Positions 43,819 to 54,767 are shown, counted from the first letter of the stretch. The stretch is 64,000 bases of DNA from Pseudomonadota bacterium (GCA_023423535.1 JAFAFL010000109.1:175579-239578), one strand, 5' to 3'. Numbers and translations: made by a program. The notes: generated by a model not told the origin, from the letters alone.

Positions 43819-44181
43819 TCAGGAACCGCGCACCGCGAAGAACGCCCGCTGCTGGAAGCGCAGGCCGCGGAGAATCTCCTCCACGCGCTCCGGTGACAGC
43901 GCGCCGATCCGCTCGCCGAGCCGCGCCCGGGGCACGCTGCCGATCTGCGACACCACCACCACGCTCCGCTTCGGCAGCGATCCCTCACCGGGCTCGAGCA
44001 GCACGTTGCCCGGCTCGTTCGCCAGCGCGAGCCGCGTGGTCAGCGCGCAGACGATCACCGTCTCCACCCGCGAGTGGTTGAAGAGGTCGTCCTGCACCAC
44101 CACGTGCGGATGGGAGATGGGCTCGCTCTCGGTCGGCAAGAGCCAGTAGAGCTCGCCTCGGCTGATGACCCGCTCAGTCAT
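43819..44181 (-). CDS. PemK/MazF-family protein with variant active site
   Basis: 120 residues from ATG 44181; its start overlaps the 3' end of the TatD-like gene by 8 bases. Has the MazF/PemK barrel: RGELYWLLP, HPHVVVQDDLFN, TVIVCALTTRL, LPKRSVVVVSQIGSV. In typical MazF the position before the first Pro of RPVxVxQND is the catalytic Arg; here it is His (SHPHVVVQDD), while the Thr of ALTTRL is retained. No antitoxin-sized gene precedes it. A modified ribonuclease or a non-toxic regulator is possible. Confidence 0.82.
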   Translation of the reverse strand: MTERVISRGELYWLLPTESEPISHPHVVVQDDLFNHSRVETVIVCALTTRLALANEPGNVLLEPGEGSLPKRSVVVVSQIGSVPRARLGERIGALSPERVEEILRGLRFQQRAFFAVRGS

Positions 44182-44944
44182 TGGGCAGCCGGAGGAACTT
44201 CCGCGCGTTCTGCTCGGCGACGCGGGCGATGACGGCCTTCGAGAGTGACGCCTTCTCCAGCAGCCGCACCGCGCGCGGCAGCCCGAGGATGTCTCCCGCG
44301 CCGTCTCCCGAGTCGCTGTTGAGGACGACGCGCTCCGTCCCGTACTTGCGCACCAGGGCCACCGCGCGCTCGGCGCCGAGCTCTTCGGGGTGAACGGTCA
44401 GCCCGGCCCAGAAGCCGCACGCAAGGATCGGCTGCACGGTGCGAGCGCTCGCGTGATCCACCAGCACCCGCGAGGGCGTGTTCTTCGCCTCGAGGATGAG
44501 GTTCAGCATCCGGCGCGTGAGCCGCTCCTTCGCGTGATGCGGCGAGTGCACGAGCACCGGCAGCCGCAGCCGTTCCGCGAGCTCCAACTGCTCGCGCATC
44601 GCCTCCTCCTCCGCCTCGCCTCCGCGATGCAGGCCCACCTCACCCACCGCCACGACCTTGCCGCCGCGCAGGTAATCCGGCAGCGCGGTGAGGATCTCCG
44701 GCAGCCCTCTCGCGGGAGCGCTCAGGGGATGCACGCCCAGCGCGGCCCAGGCGCGGATGCCGGCCCGTTCGAGACGCGGGAGCTGCCGCCCGAGCAGGTC
44801 CTCGAAGTGCTCGAAGACGTGCTTCACCTTCCGCTCCTGCGGCGCGTGGTGCGCCACCGCCAGCGCGCACTTCACGCCGAAGAACGCCATGGACTCGAGG
44901 TCCTGGTCTGAGAGCGCTTCGGGATGGAGGTGGGCGTCGAACAT
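44174..44944 (-). CDS. TatD-like metal-dependent hydrolase
   Basis: 256 residues, MFDAHLHPEALSDQDLESMA at the start (the HxH zinc pair). Other family blocks: VGEVGLHRGGE (Glu ligand), LVHSPHHAKE (His), LVDHASARTV (His) and LNSDSGDGAGD (Asp). The barrel is somewhat divergent from TatD DNase, closer to the general amidohydrolase-like relatives. Substrate unknown. Its stop overlaps the MazF-like start by 8 bases, so the two are co-translated. Confidence 0.85.
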   Translation of the reverse strand: MFDAHLHPEALSDQDLESMAFFGVKCALAVAHHAPQERKVKHVFEHFEDLLGRQLPRLERAGIRAWAALGVHPLSAPARGLPEILTALPDYLRGGKVVAVGEVGLHRGGEAEEEAMREQLELAERLRLPVLVHSPHHAKERLTRRMLNLILEAKNTPSRVLVDHASARTVQPILACGFWAGLTVHPEELGAERAVALVRKYGTERVVLNSDSGDGAGDILGLPRAVRLLEKASLSKAVIARVAEQNARKFLRLPND

Positions 44945-44962
44945 GAGCGGATTTCCCGGAAG

Positions 44963-46783
44963 CTACTCCTGCCCGGCCCCCGCGCCCTCGTTCGTCGGGT
45001 CCGACGCCGCGTGCCGCAGCCCGGTCACCGGATCCACGTACACCGCCTGCGGGTCTCCCCAGCCGCGCGCGTCCTGCAGCGTGTGTCCCTTCGCCTGAAG
45101 CGCGCGCCGCGTGGGCGCCTCGACGCCGAAGCGGTCCACCATCAGCACGTCCGGCAGGTACTGGTGATGCAACCGGCCCTGTCCCACCGCGCGCTGAACG
45201 TCCATCTGCCAGTCGATCACGTTGCGGATGATCTGGATCACCGTGGTCGGGATCGTCGAGCCGCCCGGCGAGCCCACGGCGAGCATCACGCGCTCCGGCT
45301 CGCCCTCACGCGTCTTCTGGAACACCAGCGTCGGCGACATCGACGAGAGCGGGATCTTCCCCGGCGCCACGCTGTTCGCCTCGCCCTGCACGAGCCCGTA
45401 CGCGTTGGGCACCATCGGCTGCGCGCTGAAGTCGTCCATCTCGTCGTTGAGCAGCACGCCGGTGCCCTTCGCCACGAGGCACGAGCCGAAGCCGTAGTTC
45501 ACCGTCGTGGTCAGCGAGACCGCGTTGCCGTCCCGGTCCACCACCGAGATGTGCGTGGTGTTCTTTCCGCCCGGCGAGCCTTCGGGATGCGGCACCGCCT
45601 CGCGCGGCGCGGGCCGCTTCAGCGTCGAGCCCTCCGAGGCCTTGCCCGCGTCGAACAGCTCCACGCTCTTCGTCGCCTTCGACTGATCGACCGACCGCGC
45701 CATCGCCTCGAGGTGCGCGCGCGAGGTCAGCTTCGACATCGGAACCTCGACGAACGCCGGGTCGCCGAGGAACCGCGCGCGATCGACGTACGCCCGCCGC
45801 ACGAGCTCCGCGTAGCGGTGGTGGTGCTCCGGATCTCCGTACGAAGAGGCAGTGGGCTCGAGCAGCTCCAGGCCCGCGAGCACCTGCACCACCGCCAGAC
45901 CTCCCGCGGACGGCGGCGGCATGGTCAGCACCTTGTGGCCGCGGTACTGGCCCTCCAGCGGCTCGCGCCACCGCGTCTTGTATTCGCGCAGATCCTCCAG
46001 GGAGAGGATCCCGCCGCCGTCGCGCACGGTCTTCACCATCGCCTGCGCGATCGGGCCTGCGTAGAAGGCCTTGTCTCCTTCGCGCGAGATGCGCTGCAGC
46101 GTCTTCGCGAGATCCCGCTGCACCACGCGGTGACCGACCGGCGGCACCTGCCACTCGGCGTCCTTCTCCTTGCCCTTCACGAGGAACAGCCTCGCGGCCT
46201 CCGCATCGGCGGCGAGGCACTCGCGGCGCGCGTGGGCGATCGCGGTGTAGCGCGGGGTGACGAGGAACCCTTCTCGCGCCGCCTTGATCGCTGGCGCCAT
46301 CACCGTCTTCAGCGGCAGCTTCCCGTACGTCCGGTGCAGCTCCACGTAGCCCTTCGCCGCGCCCGGCACCGCCACGCTGAGCGCGCCGTCGGTGGAGAGG
46401 CCCGGCACCACCTGCCCGTCCTTCACGAACATGTCGCGGGTGGCGGCCTTCGGTGCGGTCTCGCGGAAGTCGAGCACCCGCGTCTGCTGCGCCTTCTGGT
46501 CGAACACCAGCGCGAACCCGCCGCCGCCGAGCCCCGAGTGATACGGGCCCACCACGCCCATGGTGAACGCCGCCGCCACCGCCGCGTCCACCGCGTTGCC
46601 GCCGCGGTCGAGCATCTCCTTTGCCGCCTCGCTCGCCGTCGCGTGGGCCGCCGCCGCCGCGCCACCTCTATAGGGACGGGTGGAGGCAAAGGCGTCGGGT
46701 GCGAAGGACACCCACAGGGCGACGGTCAGCGCGAGGAGGGCGCGCGCCGCGGAGAGAGACACTCCAGAGCCGAAGTTCCGCAT
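44963..46783 (-). CDS. ggt: Gamma-glutamyltranspeptidase
   Basis: 606 residues from ATG 46783, with a signal peptide ending DAFA. Ntn-hydrolase proenzyme: the auto-cleavage and nucleophile Thr is in GGKNTTHISVVDRDG (Thr409), giving a small subunit of about 200 residues. Further blocks: GGNAVDAAVA, SGLGGGGFALV, LNDEMDDF, PLSSMSPTLVF and GSPGGSTIPTTV. Hydrolyses or transfers gamma-glutamyl groups of glutathione in the periplasm. It lies 18 bases upstream of the TatD-like gene on the same strand, so probably one unit with it. Confidence 0.95.
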   Translation of the reverse strand: MRNFGSGVSLSAARALLALTVALWVSFAPDAFASTRPYRGGAAAAAHATASEAAKEMLDRGGNAVDAAVAAAFTMGVVGPYHSGLGGGGFALVFDQKAQQTRVLDFRETAPKAATRDMFVKDGQVVPGLSTDGALSVAVPGAAKGYVELHRTYGKLPLKTVMAPAIKAAREGFLVTPRYTAIAHARRECLAADAEAARLFLVKGKEKDAEWQVPPVGHRVVQRDLAKTLQRISREGDKAFYAGPIAQAMVKTVRDGGGILSLEDLREYKTRWREPLEGQYRGHKVLTMPPPSAGGLAVVQVLAGLELLEPTASSYGDPEHHHRYAELVRRAYVDRARFLGDPAFVEVPMSKLTSRAHLEAMARSVDQSKATKSVELFDAGKASEGSTLKRPAPREAVPHPEGSPGGKNTTHISVVDRDGNAVSLTTTVNYGFGSCLVAKGTGVLLNDEMDDFSAQPMVPNAYGLVQGEANSVAPGKIPLSSMSPTLVFQKTREGEPERVMLAVGSPGGSTIPTTVIQIIRNVIDWQMDVQRAVGQGRLHHQYLPDVLMVDRFGVEAPTRRALQAKGHTLQDARGWGDPQAVYVDPVTGLRHAASDPTNEGAGAGQE

Positions 46784-47004
46784 TCGCCGTCCCCTAACAG
46801 GCCGCGTTGTCGTCCGCGAGAAAGGCCTGTCGCCTCATGGAAAGTGGGGCAACCGTGACGCATCTGTCACGAATTCGCACAGCCTGCGCTCCCTGGCGCC
46901 GATGTAGGCGGTGGAGTTTCGGGCACTTAGTCGCTGGGAATGGCCGTGCAGCGCTGGCGTTTCATTTGCACACCATCGGACTCATGTCGGGGGGCTTGAC
47001 CATT

Positions 47005-47265
47005 ATGACCGGGCACATCCAGCCGCCGAGGATCACAGGCAACGGCACGGTGACCACCGTGTTCCTCAGGCCGAGCTTCCGCATCACCACGCGAGACGGC
47101 AGCCTCGACGTGGCGGTGAAGGCAGAGACCCCCAGCACCGGGACCGGCAGCGAAGGCGCCGCCGCGGACACGCCGGCCTCAGGTGACGGCGAGGCCCCCG
47201 CGAACGACGACGGCAAGGACAGGACCCTCGCGCGGATGTCTTCCTGGCGAGGCGCGCGCGCCTGA
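47005..47265 (+). CDS. Small hypothetical protein
   Basis: 86 residues from ATG 47005 (GGGGGG about 10 bases upstream); ATG 46984 in frame would add seven. Starts MTGHIQPPRITGNGTVTTVF; the first half is beta-rich, the second an acidic Gly/Ala/Asp-rich low-complexity tail. Third codon positions are almost all G or C, as in neighbouring genes. No family recognised. It occupies the gap between ggt and glmU. Confidence 0.55.
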   Translation: MTGHIQPPRITGNGTVTTVFLRPSFRITTRDGSLDVAVKAETPSTGTGSEGAAADTPASGDGEAPANDDGKDRTLARMSSWRGARA

Positions 47266-47304
47266 AGCGTTGACGCGTTGATTGCCGGTCCCTAAATCGC
47301 CGCC

Positions 47305-48699
47305 ATGTCACTGGCTTCCGTCGTGCTGTGCGCAGGCAAGGGGACCCGCATGAAGTCCGAGCGGGCCAAGGTGCTGCATCCCATCCTCGGGCGTCCGCTC
47401 TGTGCCTGGCCCATCGCGCGATCGCTGGAGCTCGGCGCGCAGCCGGTGGTCGCGGTGGTGGGACATCAGGCGGAGACGGTCGAAGCGGCCGTGCGCCACT
47501 CCTTCCCCGACGCGCCGATCAAGTTCGCGCTGCAGGCGGAGCAGAAGGGGACGGGACACGCGGTGCAGTGCGCGAAGGATGCGCTGGCCGGGTACTCGGG
47601 GCCGGTGCTCATCCTCTATGGAGACGTGCCGCTGCTTCGCGCGGAGACGCTGAAGAAGCTCGTGCACGCGCAGAGCGAGTGCGGCGGGCCGCTGGCGCTG
47701 GTGAGCTGCCACCTCGATGACCCGACCGGCTACGGCCGCGTGGTGCGCGAGGGCGGCAAGGCCCGGCGCATCGTCGAGCACAAGGACGCGAGCCCGCTGG
47801 AGCGCTCGATCACCGAGTGCAACGCCGGGATCTACGTGGTGGATGCGCAGTTCCTCTTCGAGGCGCTCGCCACGCTGAAGAGCGACAACGCGCAGGGCGA
47901 GCTCTACCTCACCGACCTCGTGCAGCTCGCGGACGAGCGCGCGCCGGGGACGGTGGCGGTGGTCGAGACGGAGCCGGAAGAGGTCGCGGGTGTGAACGAC
48001 CGCGCGGAGCTCGCGCTCAGGGCAAAGGCGCTGCAGCGGCGGATCAACCTGCGGCACATGAAGAACGGCGTGGCGCTGCTCGATCCGGACACGGCGTGGA
48101 TCGAGGAGACGGTGACGCTCGACGCGGACGTGGAGGTGGGCCCGTGTGTGTCTCTGCGCGGCCACACCCATGTGGAGAAGGGCGCGCGGATCGGCCAGGG
48201 GTGTGTCCTCACGGACTCGACGGTGAGGGCGGGGACCGAGCTCAAGCCCTACAGCGTGCTCGAGGAGGCGCAGGTCGGTGAGGCCTGCCACATCGGCCCC
48301 TTCTCGCGGCTGCGGCCGGGCACGGAGCTTTCGGAGGGCGTGCACCTCGGCAACTTCGTGGAGACGAAGAAGGCGCGCCTGGGGAAGGGCTCGAAGGCGA
48401 GCCACCTGTCGTACCTCGGCGACGCGGAGATCGGCGCGGGGGTGAACGTGGGCGCGGGGACGATCACCTGCAACTACGACGGGGTGAACAAGCACCAGAC
48501 CGTGCTCGAGGACGGCGTGTTCATCGGCTCGGACTCGCAGCTGGTGGCGCCGGTGAAGGTTGGCCGGGGAGCGTACGTGGGAGCAGGAACGACGGTGACG
48601 AAGGACGTCCCGCCGATGGGGCTCGTCCTCACCCGCGCGCCGACGGTGATCAAAGAGGGCTGGGCGGAAAAAAAGGCAGCCGAGAAGCGGAAGAAGTAG
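47305..48699 (+). CDS. glmU: Bifunctional GlmU: GlcN-1-P acetyltransferase / GlcNAc-1-P uridyltransferase
   Basis: 464 residues. The N-terminal uridyltransferase shows LCAGKGTRMKSERAKVLHP and QAEQKGTGHAV; the C-terminal left-handed beta-helix acetyltransferase shows hexapeptide repeats from about residue 255 (RIGQGCVLTDSTV, GPFSRLRPGTELSEGVHLGN) and the CNYDGVNKHQT block with the catalytic His of the AcT site. Makes UDP-GlcNAc for peptidoglycan and LPS. Ends in a Lys/Arg-rich tail. Followed after 138 bases by glmS, the first enzyme of the same route. Confidence 0.97.
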   Translation: MSLASVVLCAGKGTRMKSERAKVLHPILGRPLCAWPIARSLELGAQPVVAVVGHQAETVEAAVRHSFPDAPIKFALQAEQKGTGHAVQCAKDALAGYSGPVLILYGDVPLLRAETLKKLVHAQSECGGPLALVSCHLDDPTGYGRVVREGGKARRIVEHKDASPLERSITECNAGIYVVDAQFLFEALATLKSDNAQGELYLTDLVQLADERAPGTVAVVETEPEEVAGVNDRAELALRAKALQRRINLRHMKNGVALLDPDTAWIEETVTLDADVEVGPCVSLRGHTHVEKGARIGQGCVLTDSTVRAGTELKPYSVLEEAQVGEACHIGPFSRLRPGTELSEGVHLGNFVETKKARLGKGSKASHLSYLGDAEIGAGVNVGAGTITCNYDGVNKHQTVLEDGVFIGSDSQLVAPVKVGRGAYVGAGTTVTKDVPPMGLVLTRAPTVIKEGWAEKKAAEKRKK

Positions 48700-48744
48700 G
48701 CGTTTCTTTCAGCCTCGCCTGCTGTCGGGCGACCTGCCCACCGA

Positions 48745-48760
48745 GCCAGCCCGGGCTGGC
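48745..48760. repeat. 16-bp perfect palindrome between glmU and glmS
   Basis: GCCAGCCCGGGCTGGC, self-complementary, 77 bases before the glmS ATG. Could be a regulator-binding site or a short hairpin acting as an attenuator; no T-tract follows. Confidence 0.45.
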
Positions 48761-48837
48761 AACCTGATTGCAAAACGCCGCGTGGTACAAGGCTCGCGTC
48801 TTCGGGACGCGCAGGGCTCTGGAAGGGGCAAAGACGC

Positions 48838-50673
<1,836 letters not shown>

Positions 50674-50679
50674 CCCGGA

Positions 50680-50895
50680 GTGCGCTCGAAGGTGCCGGCA
50701 TCAGCAGTCGCGGGATCGCACGCCCCGGTGGCGTTCGGTCTGTGCGACGAGTGCCGGTACCAGCAGCGCGTACAGAGCGGGAAGGGGAGCGTGTTCTCGT
50801 TGTGCGAGCGCTCGCGCAACGAGACCGCCCTCTTTCCGAAGTACCCGAGGGTGCCGGTCACCGCGTGCGGTGGCTTCAGCGACCGGCCCCGGTAG
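50680..50895 (+). CDS. Small four-cysteine (zinc-ribbon-like) protein
   Basis: 71 residues from GTG 50680, six bases after the glmS stop. Begins MRSKVPASAVAGSH. Four cysteines in LCDEC (Cys22, Cys25), LCERSRN (Cys42) and TACGGF (Cys63) could bind a zinc ion, with FPKYPRVPV between the last two. The pattern LCDEC...GKGSVFSLCE...FPKYPRVPV...C looks like a conserved small protein rather than chance. Probably co-translated with glmS. Function unknown. Confidence 0.72.
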   Translation: MRSKVPASAVAGSHAPVAFGLCDECRYQQRVQSGKGSVFSLCERSRNETALFPKYPRVPVTACGGFSDRPR

Positions 50896-50927
50896 GTCGT
50901 TCCACTTCAGCTCGGTTCTCGTGAGGC

Positions 50928-51410
50928 TCAGCGACGGGCCACGGCGATGCGGCCGCGGCGGTCGTCGCGCGCTTCGGCGCGGGCGAGCTGGATGAGCTCG
51001 GAGACGAGCTTCTCCCGTTTGGCGATCCCGGCGCGGTCCATGCGGCGCTCGAGCTTCTCGAGGTCACGGCCGATGGAGGCGAGCTGGCGGCGCTCGGCGT
51101 CGTCGCGGCGGCGGTCGGCGGGCGAGCCCACGCGGCGCTCGCGCATTTCGGAGGCGAGGTAGCGCTGCAGCTCCGCGTCGATGGCGCGCACCTGGCGGGC
51201 GTTCAGCGTGCGGCGCGCGCGCTCCAGCCGATCGGCGATCTCCTCGAGCTGCCGCAGGTCGGCGCGGGCGACGGGCCCCGCGTAGTGCACCGACTGCGCG
51301 GGCGGCGGAGGCGGCATCGGCACCGGGCGGCCGGCGGGGGCGCGCGCGAAGGCGACGGAGGAGGCGCAGAGGGAGAGGGCGAACGCGGCGGAGAGGATCT
51401 GGCGCTTCAT
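50928..51410 (-). CDS. Exported helical protein
   Basis: 160 residues from ATG 51410, with AAGGAG upstream. Signal peptide ends VAFA. A short Pro-rich stretch follows, then a long, highly charged helical part (RQLEEIADRLERARRTLNARQVRAI, RRQLASIGRDLEKLERRMDRAG), likely a coiled coil in the periplasm. No cysteines. No family recognised. Ends close to the small four-cysteine gene on the other strand. Confidence 0.75.
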   Translation of the reverse strand: MKRQILSAAFALSLCASSVAFARAPAGRPVPMPPPPPAQSVHYAGPVARADLRQLEEIADRLERARRTLNARQVRAIDAELQRYLASEMRERRVGSPADRRRDDAERRQLASIGRDLEKLERRMDRAGIAKREKLVSELIQLARAEARDDRRGRIAVARR

Positions 51411-51589
51411 GGCGGACTCCTTGGGGGGACTGCCGGGTGTCTCTTGCTGCACCCTCCCCAAGAGCAACCGCGGGGCCACACGTGATTCCGGGCACTTGCG
51501 CGCGCGGACGGGCTCAGGCGCTGCGGAATTCGCAGCCCTGCGCGTGCGGCTTCCGCAGCGGGGTGCGGAGAACGGCTCGCCGCGCCGGG

Positions 51590-53464
51590 CTAGTTCGAGT
51601 CGCGGTCGGCGGCGTTGCGGTCGAGCTCGGGCCGGGCGCGGTCCGTGTGCGCCGGAGGCTCGGCGGCGGCCAGTGTGCGCGGTGACGGCAGCGGCGGCGT
51701 CACCGGCAGCCGCAGGGTGAAGGTCGTCCCGACGCCCACCTCGGTGTCGAAGGTGATCGTCCCGCCGTGGCTCTCCATGATCCGCCGCACGACGGCGAGT
51801 CCGAGGCCGGTGCCGGTGGCCTTGGTGGTGAAGAAGGGCTCGAAGAGGCGCACGCGCGTCTCGGGCGGGATGCCGGGGCCTTCGTCGCGCACGTCGATCC
51901 GCACCCAGGGACCGGGGATCGCCGGATCGCTCGTGGTGTCGCAGCGCACGTGCACGCGGATCGCGCCGCCGGTGGGCATGGCCTGCGATGCGTTGACGAG
52001 GAGGTTGATCAGCGCCTGCCGCACCAGCCGCGCATCCAGCGTCACCGGCGGCACGTCCGCGTCCACCGTGGTGGTCACCGCCAGCGAGCTCTGGCCGCCG
52101 AACGCACCCGCCACCGCCGCGCCCACGAGCTGCCGCAGCTCCGCGCGCTCGAAGGTCGGATTGAACGGCCGCGAGAAGTCGAGCAGGTCGCCCACCATCC
52201 GGTTCAGCCGATCCGCCTCCTCCTGGAGCATGGCGTAGAGCGCGGCGGCCTCGGAGGGCGCGATGTTCCGGCGCAGCGCCGCCACCGCGTTGAAGATGAC
52301 GCCGAGCGGGTTGCGGATCTCGTGCGCGACTGCAGCGGCCAGCTCACCCACCGCCGCGAGGCGCTCGCGCTGCACCAGCGCCATGTGCGCCTTGGCCAGC
52401 TCGCGGTCGCGCTCGGCGAGGCGTTCGGCCATGTCGTTGAAGGCGCGGCCGAGGCGTTCGAGCTCGTCGCCGGAGCGGATGTCCACCCGCTGCGAGAGCC
52501 GGCCCTCGCCGATCGCGCGGGACTGGGCCTCGAGACGCTTCACCGGATCGGTCAGCACGCGCGCCAGCGGCAGCGTGAGCAAGAGCGTGAGCACCACCAG
52601 CAGGCCCCACGCGAGGAGCTGGCGCCGCAGGAGCCGCTGGCCGGGGGCCTCGGCGATGTCGCGCGAGAGCGTCACCCCCACCACCCAGCCGTGCTTCGGC
52701 GTGGCGAGGAACGCGCCCATCCGCTCGTCGCGCATCAGCGGCGAGAAGTACTCGTTGAGCTGCACCGGCTGGCCCATCCGCGCGGTCTGCAGCGGCGCGA
52801 AGCCCATCATCTGCTCGCTCTCGGCGAAGCTGAGGTGCGGCTCGGAGGTGGCGAAGGCCAGTCGCCCGGTGCGGTCCGCGAGCACCACCACGTGACCTGC
52901 CTCGAGGCCCTGCGCCCACGCGCGCGCGAGGAGGTCGGTCCGGGCGACGACGTTCACCACGCCGACGGGACGGCCCCCCTCGTCGAGGATGGGCACGCAG
53001 ACGACGAAGCCCAGCTGCTCGGGGCGGCGGAGGTTGATGACGTCGCTGATCGCCGGCTCGCCGGTCTCCATTACGTGGCGGAAGTAGGGCCGGTCGTTGA
53101 TGCGCAGGCGCGGCTCGGCGGGCTCGGTGCGCTGTCCCCAGCCGCGGTTGAGGCCCTCGGCGTCGAACACGTTGATCGCGTCGTAGAGCGGGTTGCGCTC
53201 CAGCAGCCGGCGGAGGTGCCCGTCGAGCGCGGAAGGATCCATCGTCCGCACCGTGGGGTCCTGCGCCACCGCCCAGCCGATGCCGAGCGCCGCGTCGAAC
53301 GCCTGATCGACCTGCGCGCCCACCGCACGCGCCATCATCAGCTGCGCGTCGAGCTGCGCCTCCTGGTAGGCCGCGTGCTCCGCCCGGAACGCCCACAGGA
53401 GCATCACCAGCACCGGGGCCAGCACCACGCCGAACGCCAGCAGCAGCTTGGCGCTCAGGTTCAC
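51590..53464 (-). CDS. Membrane histidine kinase with CACHE sensor and HAMP
   Basis: 624 residues from GTG 53464; a GAGGAG near 53500 sits before an unusual CTG alternative. TM1 (AKLLLAFGVVLAPVLVMLLWAF) is followed by a periplasmic region of about 260 residues with CACHE features (YFRHVMETGEPAISDV, DEGGRPVGVVNVVA, KHGWVVGVT), then TM2, HAMP (RVLTDPVKRLEAQSRAIGEGRLSQ), HisKA (AAAVAHEIRNPLGVIFN), HATPase (LLVNASQAMP, RDEGPGIPPE, GTGLGLAVVRRI). Senses an extracellular small molecule by inference. No partner regulator adjacent. Confidence 0.93.
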   Translation of the reverse strand: MNLSAKLLLAFGVVLAPVLVMLLWAFRAEHAAYQEAQLDAQLMMARAVGAQVDQAFDAALGIGWAVAQDPTVRTMDPSALDGHLRRLLERNPLYDAINVFDAEGLNRGWGQRTEPAEPRLRINDRPYFRHVMETGEPAISDVINLRRPEQLGFVVCVPILDEGGRPVGVVNVVARTDLLARAWAQGLEAGHVVVLADRTGRLAFATSEPHLSFAESEQMMGFAPLQTARMGQPVQLNEYFSPLMRDERMGAFLATPKHGWVVGVTLSRDIAEAPGQRLLRRQLLAWGLLVVLTLLLTLPLARVLTDPVKRLEAQSRAIGEGRLSQRVDIRSGDELERLGRAFNDMAERLAERDRELAKAHMALVQRERLAAVGELAAAVAHEIRNPLGVIFNAVAALRRNIAPSEAAALYAMLQEEADRLNRMVGDLLDFSRPFNPTFERAELRQLVGAAVAGAFGGQSSLAVTTTVDADVPPVTLDARLVRQALINLLVNASQAMPTGGAIRVHVRCDTTSDPAIPGPWVRIDVRDEGPGIPPETRVRLFEPFFTTKATGTGLGLAVVRRIMESHGGTITFDTEVGVGTTFTLRLPVTPPLPSPRTLAAAEPPAHTDRARPELDRNAADRDSN

Positions 53465-53578
53465 CCGGAGTGTGAAAGCCGGCTTCAGGACGCTCCTCTT
53501 CGAAGGGTTCGAAGAAACGTCAATTGGCCGGAGAGCGCAACCTTCCCCCGGCCGCGCGGACCGCGCTATCCGGAGGCG

Positions 53579-53926
53579 ATGAGCGACCAGACGATCACGA
53601 TCTTCCACAACCCCCGTTGCTCGAAGTCGCGGCAGACGCTGGAGCTGCTGCAGTCTCGTGGGCTCGAGCCGAGGGTGGTGGAGTACCTGCAGACGCCGCC
53701 CACCGCCGCCGAGCTGCGCGCCATCCTCGCCAAGCTGGGGAAGCGGCCGGCGGAGCTGCTCCGGGAGAGGGAGGCCGCCGAGGCCGGCGTGTCGCGCGAC
53801 CTGCCCGACGACGCCCTGATCGAGGCGATGGTGAAGGCGCCCGCGCTGATCGAGCGGCCGATCGTCGTGCGCGGAGACCGGGCGCGGCTGGGGCGTCCGC
53901 CGGAGAGCGTGCTCGAACTGCTCTAG
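53579..53926 (+). CDS. arsC: ArsC-family arsenate reductase
   Basis: 115 residues, ATG 53579 preceded by GGAGGCG. HNPRCSKSRQTLEL contains the catalytic Cys14 and the ArsC/Spx-fold active-site loop. Later blocks IERPIVVRGDRARLGRPPE match the glutaredoxin-linked ArsC (YffB-type) family. No arsenic-resistance operon (arsB, arsR) is nearby, so the enzyme may serve another redox role. Convergent with the cytochrome c gene. Confidence 0.88.
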   Translation: MSDQTITIFHNPRCSKSRQTLELLQSRGLEPRVVEYLQTPPTAAELRAILAKLGKRPAELLREREAAEAGVSRDLPDDALIEAMVKAPALIERPIVVRGDRARLGRPPESVLELL

Positions 53927-54167
53927 GCGGTGCCCGCAAAGATTGCGCCACCCGATCCGTCGGTGACCTGCGCGAGGGGCGCGCGCAGCCCACCTTCGAA
54001 CCGGGTGGCGGCAGGGAGCGCGGGCACGGCGATGCCCGCCTCCAACAGCCAGCAAAGGGTCCCATCCCGCCGTTGCCTGGACGTCGCGCCCGCCGCCATT
54101 CGGAACCGGTCCGACGGGTGGGAGCGCCAGCGCCTCGGCAAGCGACGGCAGGGGAAAACGGTGGGGC

Positions 54168-54584
54168 CTACTTCTCGGGCTTGCCCTCGGGCGGCTTGCC
54201 CGGGAGGTTCTTGCCCTTCATCGTCATCACGTAGGCGGTGAGCATCTTCACGCCGTCCGCGCCGAGCACCGGCGTCATCGCCGGCATGCCCTTCTTCGCG
54301 TTGCCCAGCGCGATGGACGTGGCCACCGCCTGCGCGGACGAGCCGTTGATGAAGTGCGTGTCGGTGAGGTTCGGGCCGATGAGGCCGGCGCCCTTCGGAC
54401 CGTGGCAGGCGGCGCAGGTGGCGGCGAACTTCTTCTCCGCCTCGGCCATCTTCGCCGTGTCCTTGCTCAGCTTGACGATCTCCTTCTCGTCCACCTTGAG
54501 GTCCTGCGCGAAGGCCGCGGGAACTGCGAAGAGCGAGAGCAGCGCGGCGGTGAGGGCGGGGCGGCGAAACTGCGAAAACGACAT
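54168..54584 (-). CDS. Monoheme cytochrome c, periplasmic
   Basis: 138 residues from ATG 54584, with AAGGAG upstream. Signal peptide ends AAFA. One heme site, CAACH (Cys57, Cys60, His61); axial Met probably in KKGMPAMTPVLG. The rest matches class I cytochromes (VATSIALGNAKKGMPAM; LTAYVMTM). Small electron carrier in the periplasm. Ends in a Pro/Lys tail. Confidence 0.93.
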   Translation of the reverse strand: MSFSQFRRPALTAALLSLFAVPAAFAQDLKVDEKEIVKLSKDTAKMAEAEKKFAATCAACHGPKGAGLIGPNLTDTHFINGSSAQAVATSIALGNAKKGMPAMTPVLGADGVKMLTAYVMTMKGKNLPGKPPEGKPEK

Positions 54585-54767
54585 GCGTGAAATCTCCTTG
54601 GTGCGAGAGCCCATTGCGATGTGCGTGCCCCCGAGAGGCTCAATGATTCCGAGGGGTTGAGTATCTCGTCCCACTGGGGAACGCGCAGGAAATGCGCGCC
54701 CCGGCTTCGAGACGGAAAACGCTGCGCAGGCTTCACTGCTGCGATCGTGAAGGGCTGCTTCAGGGCC

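Noticed and set aside
53579..53926. ArsC considered as evidence for an arsenic-resistance operon
   Set aside because: No arsB, arsR or acr3-like gene is nearby; the family has other redox members.
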